Origin: JAFGPJ01 sp964439135
GTDB taxonomy: Bacteria; Planctomycetota; Phycisphaerae; Sedimentisphaerales; Anaerobacaceae
DNA: 17,189 nt
Direction of reading: 5' to 3'
NCBI GenBank assembly: GCA_964439135.1
Contig: CAYTNN010000083.1
Location: 1 to 17,189, forward strand
Shown here piece after piece: positions 13,512 to 17,189 of this stretch. The translations under genes were made by a program, and so were the position numbers. Under the pieces are notes generated by a model. The model was not told the DNA's origin and did no database searches. It saw only the letters and a list, made by a program, of their open reading frames with translations. Positions within the stretch are counted from its first letter, which is position 1, and each line of letters opens with the position of its first letter.

Positions 13512-16500
13512 ATGAGTGAGCAACTTCCGAAAATTTATGAATCCAAAACGATAGAGCGGCAGGCGAATGAGATATGGTCTTCGCATCAATACTTTCACGC
13601 CGAACCGCACGCCGACGGCAAAAATGGTAAAGCCTTCACAATCGTAATCCCGCCGCCAAATGTTACGGCACCGTTGCACCTGGGCCATGCACTGAATAAC
13701 ACATTGCAGGACATCCTCATTCGCTTCCGTCGGATGCAACAATACAATACTCTGTGGATGCCCGGTACGGATCACGCCGGCATTGCCACGCAGACGGTCG
13801 TCGAGAAGCGAATCCTTTCGGAAGAAGGAAGACGCCGGACCGACTTCGAGCGGGAAGATTTTGTCGGTCGTGTTCAGGCCTGGAAAGACGAATATGAAGC
13901 CCGTATTATCGAGCAATTAAAAGCGATGGGCTGCTCCTGCGACTGGCAGCGGACGCGGTTTACCATGGACGATATGTGCGTCAAAGCCGTACGCAGCGCG
14001 TTTTTCAAGCTCTTCAGAGATGGGCTGATCTATCGAGGCAAAAGGCTGGTCAACTGGGACCCGGCGACGCAGACCGTGCTGGCCGACGATGAAGTCGAGC
14101 ATGAGACGGTTCAGGGACATTTCTGGTATATGAGGTACCCGCTCGTCGAGCCGGTTGAATGTGTCGCGGGCGTCCCGCCCGCGCGTGGCGAGGGCGTCTC
14201 GCCCTTGCGTCCCGATAGCGTCCCGCTCTCGGAACAATCCGACGAAATCCACCGCCGTAAGGGCCACAACCTCCCTCATTGGACAAAGCGCGGGGCCACT
14301 TACGCCGTCACGTTCCGCCTCGCTGACAGCCTTCCCCCGCACGTTCTCCATACATGGAGACAGGAAAGAGAAGACATCATCCAGCAAGCTGGGGAACAGG
14401 GCTGTCCCCTGACGGCTCACGAAGAACGAGAACTATATCGACTGCACGCAAAGCGAATCGAAACATTTCTGGATTCCGGCCGGGGTGCTTGCCACCTTGC
14501 CAAATCCGAGATCGCATCGTTAGTCCAGGAAGCCCTGCGGTACTTCGATGGCCGGCGGTATGATTTGATCGCCTGGTGTATCATGCCCAACCACGTTCAC
14601 GTGATCGTGCGCCCCTTCGAGGGCTATGACCTGGCGGGTATCATGCACAGTTGGAAGTCTTTCACCGCCAAGCAGGCAAATAGACTGTTGGAAGCAACTG
14701 AGGCTTTCTGGCAGGAGGAGTATTACGATCACCTGATTCGGGACGAGGAGGATTTTAGGAACCAGATTAATTATGTGCTCGAGAACCCTGACAAAGCAGG
14801 CTTGCAAGACTGGCCATGGTGCAGGATACAAGGCTCGACTTCAGACATAGAACGAGGGCAAGATGCCCTCGGGACGCAAGGGCGGGACGCCCTCGCCACT
14901 ATCACGCACGTCACCGTAGCTACGACCCGGCCCGAAACAATGCTCGGCGATACGGCTGTGGCGATGAATCCAAATGATCCATGTGCAAAATATCTTGTCG
15001 GTAAGAAAGTCCGGCTTCCAATTGTCGGCCGCATCATACCTATAATTGCCGATGAGCACGTCGTCCTGCCCGATCCCGATAGTGAAGACGAAAAGGCAAA
15101 ATTCTCTACTGGCTTTTTGAAAGTCACGCCGGCTCACGACCCGGATGACTGGGCGATCGGTCAGAGACACGGACTACAAGTTATCAACGTTATGGCGCCC
15201 GACGGCTCGATAAGTGACAAGTTCGGCTGGGAAGACGCCGATGAGCCGGAAGCGCAATCTTTGCTCGGAATGGACCGCTTCGAGGCGCGCGAAGCCATTG
15301 TCGAATGGTTCCGCAAGGAAAATCTGCTCGAGGACGTTCGGGAATATGTCCACGAAGTCGGGCACAGCTATCGCAGCCATGTGCCTATCGAGCCTTATCT
15401 GTCCGACCAGTGGTATATCGCCGTGAAGAAACCTATCGAGCATCTTGCAGAGAAATTCGGCGAAGGGCTTATCGAGGGCACGGATGTGCCGGTGAATTCC
15501 CTGGCCGGTCTGGCTTTGAATCCCCTGCTTGACGGCCGGCTGCGTTTTATCCCGGAACGCTATGCAAAGACATACCAGAGCTGGCTGGAGAACCTTCGAG
15601 ACTGGCCCATCAGCCGCCAGCTTTGGTGGGGGCATCGAATACCAATATGGTCTATTGAACTTACTAAATCCGGTGCTCTTGATCCTGATAAACCTGATTC
15701 ACTCTTAGATGAACAAATAAAAAATGATTTCGAGAATACGTTTCCAAAATTTGTTCAAAAATGTGGTTTACAAGATGAAATTTGCTTTAAATCAAAATGG
15801 AATGAAATTGAAGAGAGATGGATATATTATATTTGTACAAAAAACATAAAAGCAGATACAGCACTAAAATCACTTAAGAATATTTTTTCACAAAAAGGTA
15901 GTCCGGGTATTTCGATTGAACAAATCGAAGAATATAAGAAAGATGACGATTTATTCAAAGATAAATATGGCAAAGACGCATATAATCAAATTGGACAGCT
16001 AAAAAGCTCAATCGGTAGTGTTAATCCTATTCAACAGGACGAAGATGTTCTTGATACTTGGTTTAGTTCTGCGCTTTGGCCGTTTAGTACGATGGGCTGG
16101 CCGGAAGATACACCGGAATTGAAAACGTTTTATCCGGGCGATGTGCTTTGCACGGCGCGTGAGATTATTACGCTGTGGGTTTCGCGAATGGTAATGATGG
16201 GACAATACTGTGCCGGCGATATTCCGTTCAGCGACGTTTATATCCATGCGATGATTCAGGACGGCCAGGGGCGCAAGATGTCCAAGAGTCTTGGCAACGG
16301 CATCGATCCGCTGGTTGCCATCGACAGCCACGGGGCCGATGCGATGCGATTTACGCTGGCCAGCATGGCTACGGACACACAGGACATAAGGATGCCGGTG
16401 GCGGCGATGACCCTGCCCGACGGGCGCCAGGTAAATACGTCGCCGAAGCTCGATATCGGGCGAAATTTCTGTAACAAGCTTTGGAACGCCTCGCGTTTTG

Positions 16501-17189
16501 CGATGATGAATCTTGATGGTATTGATCCGGCCGGTTTTGATTCGGGCAAATTGGACATTACCGACAGGTGGATTCTGTCCCGTTTGACCGATACGATTGC
16601 AGAGACAACCAGGTCTCTGGATGGATATAAATACAGCGAGCCTTTGGCGCTGCTCTACAGGTTCTTCTGGAACGATTTTTGCGACTGGTATCTTGAGTGG
16701 GCCAAGCCTCGAATGCAGGATGAGCAGAAACGGCCAGTCGCCCAGAATGTCCTGGCTTTTGTGCTGGATCAGACTCTGCGTCTTTTGCATCCGTTTGTCC
16801 CGTTTATTACCGAAGGGATATTCCAGAAACTCAATGAGATCGCTCCGGTCAGGCGGCTTGAAGGGCTCATGGAGGCGAAAAACGCCGGAGCCCTCGTCGT
16901 AGCAGAATGGCCCCAAAAAATTGACTCCCTGCGGGATACGGACGCTGAGAAACAAATTGAAATAATACAGACCATAGTTCGTACCGTACGGGATATAAGA
17001 AGCAATCGGAATATGCCGCCGAAAGAACAACTGGTTGTGTCCGTTAAGTCGCAACAGGAGATTGTTGAGATTCTTGAGCGAAATTCGGAGCTTATTAGCC
17101 AATTGGCTGGTATTATGGAATTTAACGCCGGGATGGATATTGTAAAACCTGCAAATGCCGCCGTTTCAATCGCAGGCGTCACGGAGGTG
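13512..17189 (+). CDS. valS: Valyl-tRNA synthetase with in-frame RAYT transposase insertion, partial at 3' end
   Basis: ValRS charges tRNA-Val with valine and hydrolyses mischarged Thr-tRNA. The frame is open for 1226 codons to the window end, while complete bacterial ValRS is usually about 870-950 residues. The class I HIGH motif is HLGH (56-59) in PPPNVTAPLHLGHAL, and KMSKS is at 922-926. GTDHAG, NWDP and QDEDVLDTWFSSALWP are conserved. The editing domain is entered at GHFWYMRYPL, interrupted at about residues 217-463 by a foreign transposase, then resumes at VATTRPETMLGDTAV (469-483). A second AT-rich insert occupies about 714-840. The start ATG at 13512 has a weak ribosome site; the upstream ATG at 13483 stops after 11 codons. 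It follows rho's terminator by 28 nt. Whether the chimera is an active synthetase cannot be decided here. Confidence 0.9.
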   Translation, partial: MSEQLPKIYESKTIERQANEIWSSHQYFHAEPHADGKNGKAFTIVIPPPNVTAPLHLGHALNNTLQDILIRFRRMQQYNTLWMPGTDHAGIATQTVVEKRILSEEGRRRTDFEREDFVGRVQAWKDEYEARIIEQLKAMGCSCDWQRTRFTMDDMCVKAVRSAFFKLFRDGLIYRGKRLVNWDPATQTVLADDEVEHETVQGHFWYMRYPLVEPVECVAGVPPARGEGVSPLRPDSVPLSEQSDEIHRRKGHNLPHWTKRGATYAVTFRLADSLPPHVLHTWRQEREDIIQQAGEQGCPLTAHEERELYRLHAKRIETFLDSGRGACHLAKSEIASLVQEALRYFDGRRYDLIAWCIMPNHVHVIVRPFEGYDLAGIMHSWKSFTAKQANRLLEATEAFWQEEYYDHLIRDEEDFRNQINYVLENPDKAGLQDWPWCRIQGSTSDIERGQDALGTQGRDALATITHVTVATTRPETMLGDTAVAMNPNDPCAKYLVGKKVRLPIVGRIIPIIADEHVVLPDPDSEDEKAKFSTGFLKVTPAHDPDDWAIGQRHGLQVINVMAPDGSISDKFGWEDADEPEAQSLLGMDRFEAREAIVEWFRKENLLEDVREYVHEVGHSYRSHVPIEPYLSDQWYIAVKKPIEHLAEKFGEGLIEGTDVPVNSLAGLALNPLLDGRLRFIPERYAKTYQSWLENLRDWPISRQLWWGHRIPIWSIELTKSGALDPDKPDSLLDEQIKNDFENTFPKFVQKCGLQDEICFKSKWNEIEERWIYYICTKNIKADTALKSLKNIFSQKGSPGISIEQIEEYKKDDDLFKDKYGKDAYNQIGQLKSSIGSVNPIQQDEDVLDTWFSSALWPFSTMGWPEDTPELKTFYPGDVLCTAREIITLWVSRMVMMGQYCAGDIPFSDVYIHAMIQDGQGRKMSKSLGNGIDPLVAIDSHGADAMRFTLASMATDTQDIRMPVAAMTLPDGRQVNTSPKLDIGRNFCNKLWNASRFAMMNLDGIDPAGFDSGKLDITDRWILSRLTDTIAETTRSLDGYKYSEPLALLYRFFWNDFCDWYLEWAKPRMQDEQKRPVAQNVLAFVLDQTLRLLHPFVPFITEGIFQKLNEIAPVRRLEGLMEAKNAGALVVAEWPQKIDSLRDTDAEKQIEIIQTIVRTVRDIRSNRNMPPKEQLVVSVKSQQEIVEILERNSELISQLAGIMEFNAGMDIVKPANAAVSIAGVTEV
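14165..14215. repeat. Left REP pair and left inverted repeat of the RAYT element
   Basis: Two adjacent palindromes share the core GGGCGTCyCGCCC: GCGGGCG-TCC-CGCCCGC (14166-14182) and GGGCG-TCT-CGCCC (14192-14204). The segment 14185-14215 is the left arm of a 31-bp inverted repeat whose partner is 14869-14899. Confidence 0.85.
14854..14899. repeat. Right REP pair and right inverted repeat of the RAYT element
   Basis: Two palindromes, GGGCA-AGA-TGCCC (14855-14867) and GGGCG-GGA-CGCCC (14880-14892), lie at the right end. The segment 14869-14899 is the reverse complement of 14185-14215 with a single mismatch (30/31). Both arms are translated in the valS frame here. Confidence 0.85.

Larger units (their letters stand above)
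14160..14900 (+). mobile_element. REP-associated tyrosine transposase (RAYT, Y1/HUH) inserted in frame in valS
   Basis: A 741-bp (247-codon) foreign segment, read in the valS frame, encodes a complete-looking RAYT (Y1_Tnp/COG1943 type). Such transposases nick single-stranded REP DNA through a catalytic tyrosine. Visible motifs in chimera numbering are GHNLPHW (251-257) then ATYAVTFRLADSLP, the HUH metal site H361-V-H363 in MPNHVHV, HSWKSFTAKQAN, EEYYDHLIRDEEDF and NYVLENPDKAGL. The last contains Tyr421, the likeliest catalytic residue by position. REP-like palindromes flank it on both sides. No ATG or GTG precedes the domain within the insert (one in-frame TTG at 14205), and no stop follows it, so it has no separate gene of its own. 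The exact insertion target is uncertain by a few codons. Confidence 0.88.

Noticed and set aside
13917..14420. Minus-strand open frame opposite valS and the RAYT start
   Set aside because: It spans the junction between synthetase and insertion on the opposite strand and reads REP palindromes; the plus strand explains the sequence.
14160..14900. Intein within valS
   Set aside because: The insert begins near a Cys, but it lacks intein blocks and a terminal HN before the resumed host sequence; its motifs are those of a RAYT transposase.

Overview
The window looks like part of a planctomycete chromosome, most likely a Phycisphaerae-type lineage. This is inferred from its mix of genes: two exported right-handed beta-helix proteins with dockerin-like C-termini, a malectin-domain lipoprotein, a CxxC zinc-ribbon protein of a type common there, and housekeeping genes (coaE, rho, valS) of ordinary bacterial form. 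Base composition is moderate but patchy, with clearly AT-richer stretches inside the second beta-helix gene and inside valS. No tRNA, rRNA or CRISPR array was seen.

Layout. Positions 1-1197 (minus strand) hold queC followed by queE, the latter cut by the window edge; both make the 7-deazaguanine precursor preQ0. Positions 1198-1524 hold no credible gene but contain two different palindromic repeat elements. Positions 1525-2232 (minus) encode a malectin-domain lipoprotein. On the plus strand, queF (preQ0 to preQ1) and a zinc-ribbon protein of unknown function (2488-3379) form a probable two-gene operon behind a good sigma-70-like promoter. A glycogen-synthase-like glycosyltransferase follows (3580-5349). 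Two secreted proteins come next: a subtilase/beta-helix/dockerin fusion (5559-9098) and a smaller beta-helix/dockerin protein (9387-10964). Their genes are preceded by nearly the same promoter sequence. The last block is coaE, rho with an intrinsic terminator, and valS, which runs off the right edge.

The standout is valS. Its reading frame is open from 13512 to the window end, but a complete REP-associated tyrosine transposase (RAYT, Y1/HUH family), with paired REP-like palindromes and a 31-bp inverted repeat (30/31 matching), lies in frame inside the editing domain. The transposase has no evident start or stop of its own, so it can only be made as part of a ValRS-transposase chimera of more than 1226 residues. 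A second, AT-rich insertion of about 95 extra residues lies further on, before the QDEDVLDTW motif.

Functionally, queC, queE and queF cover three steps of queuosine precursor synthesis, while queD and folE are not in view. The two secreted proteins share a C-terminal module and promoter type and may be co-regulated. The coaE-rho-valS block is housekeeping.
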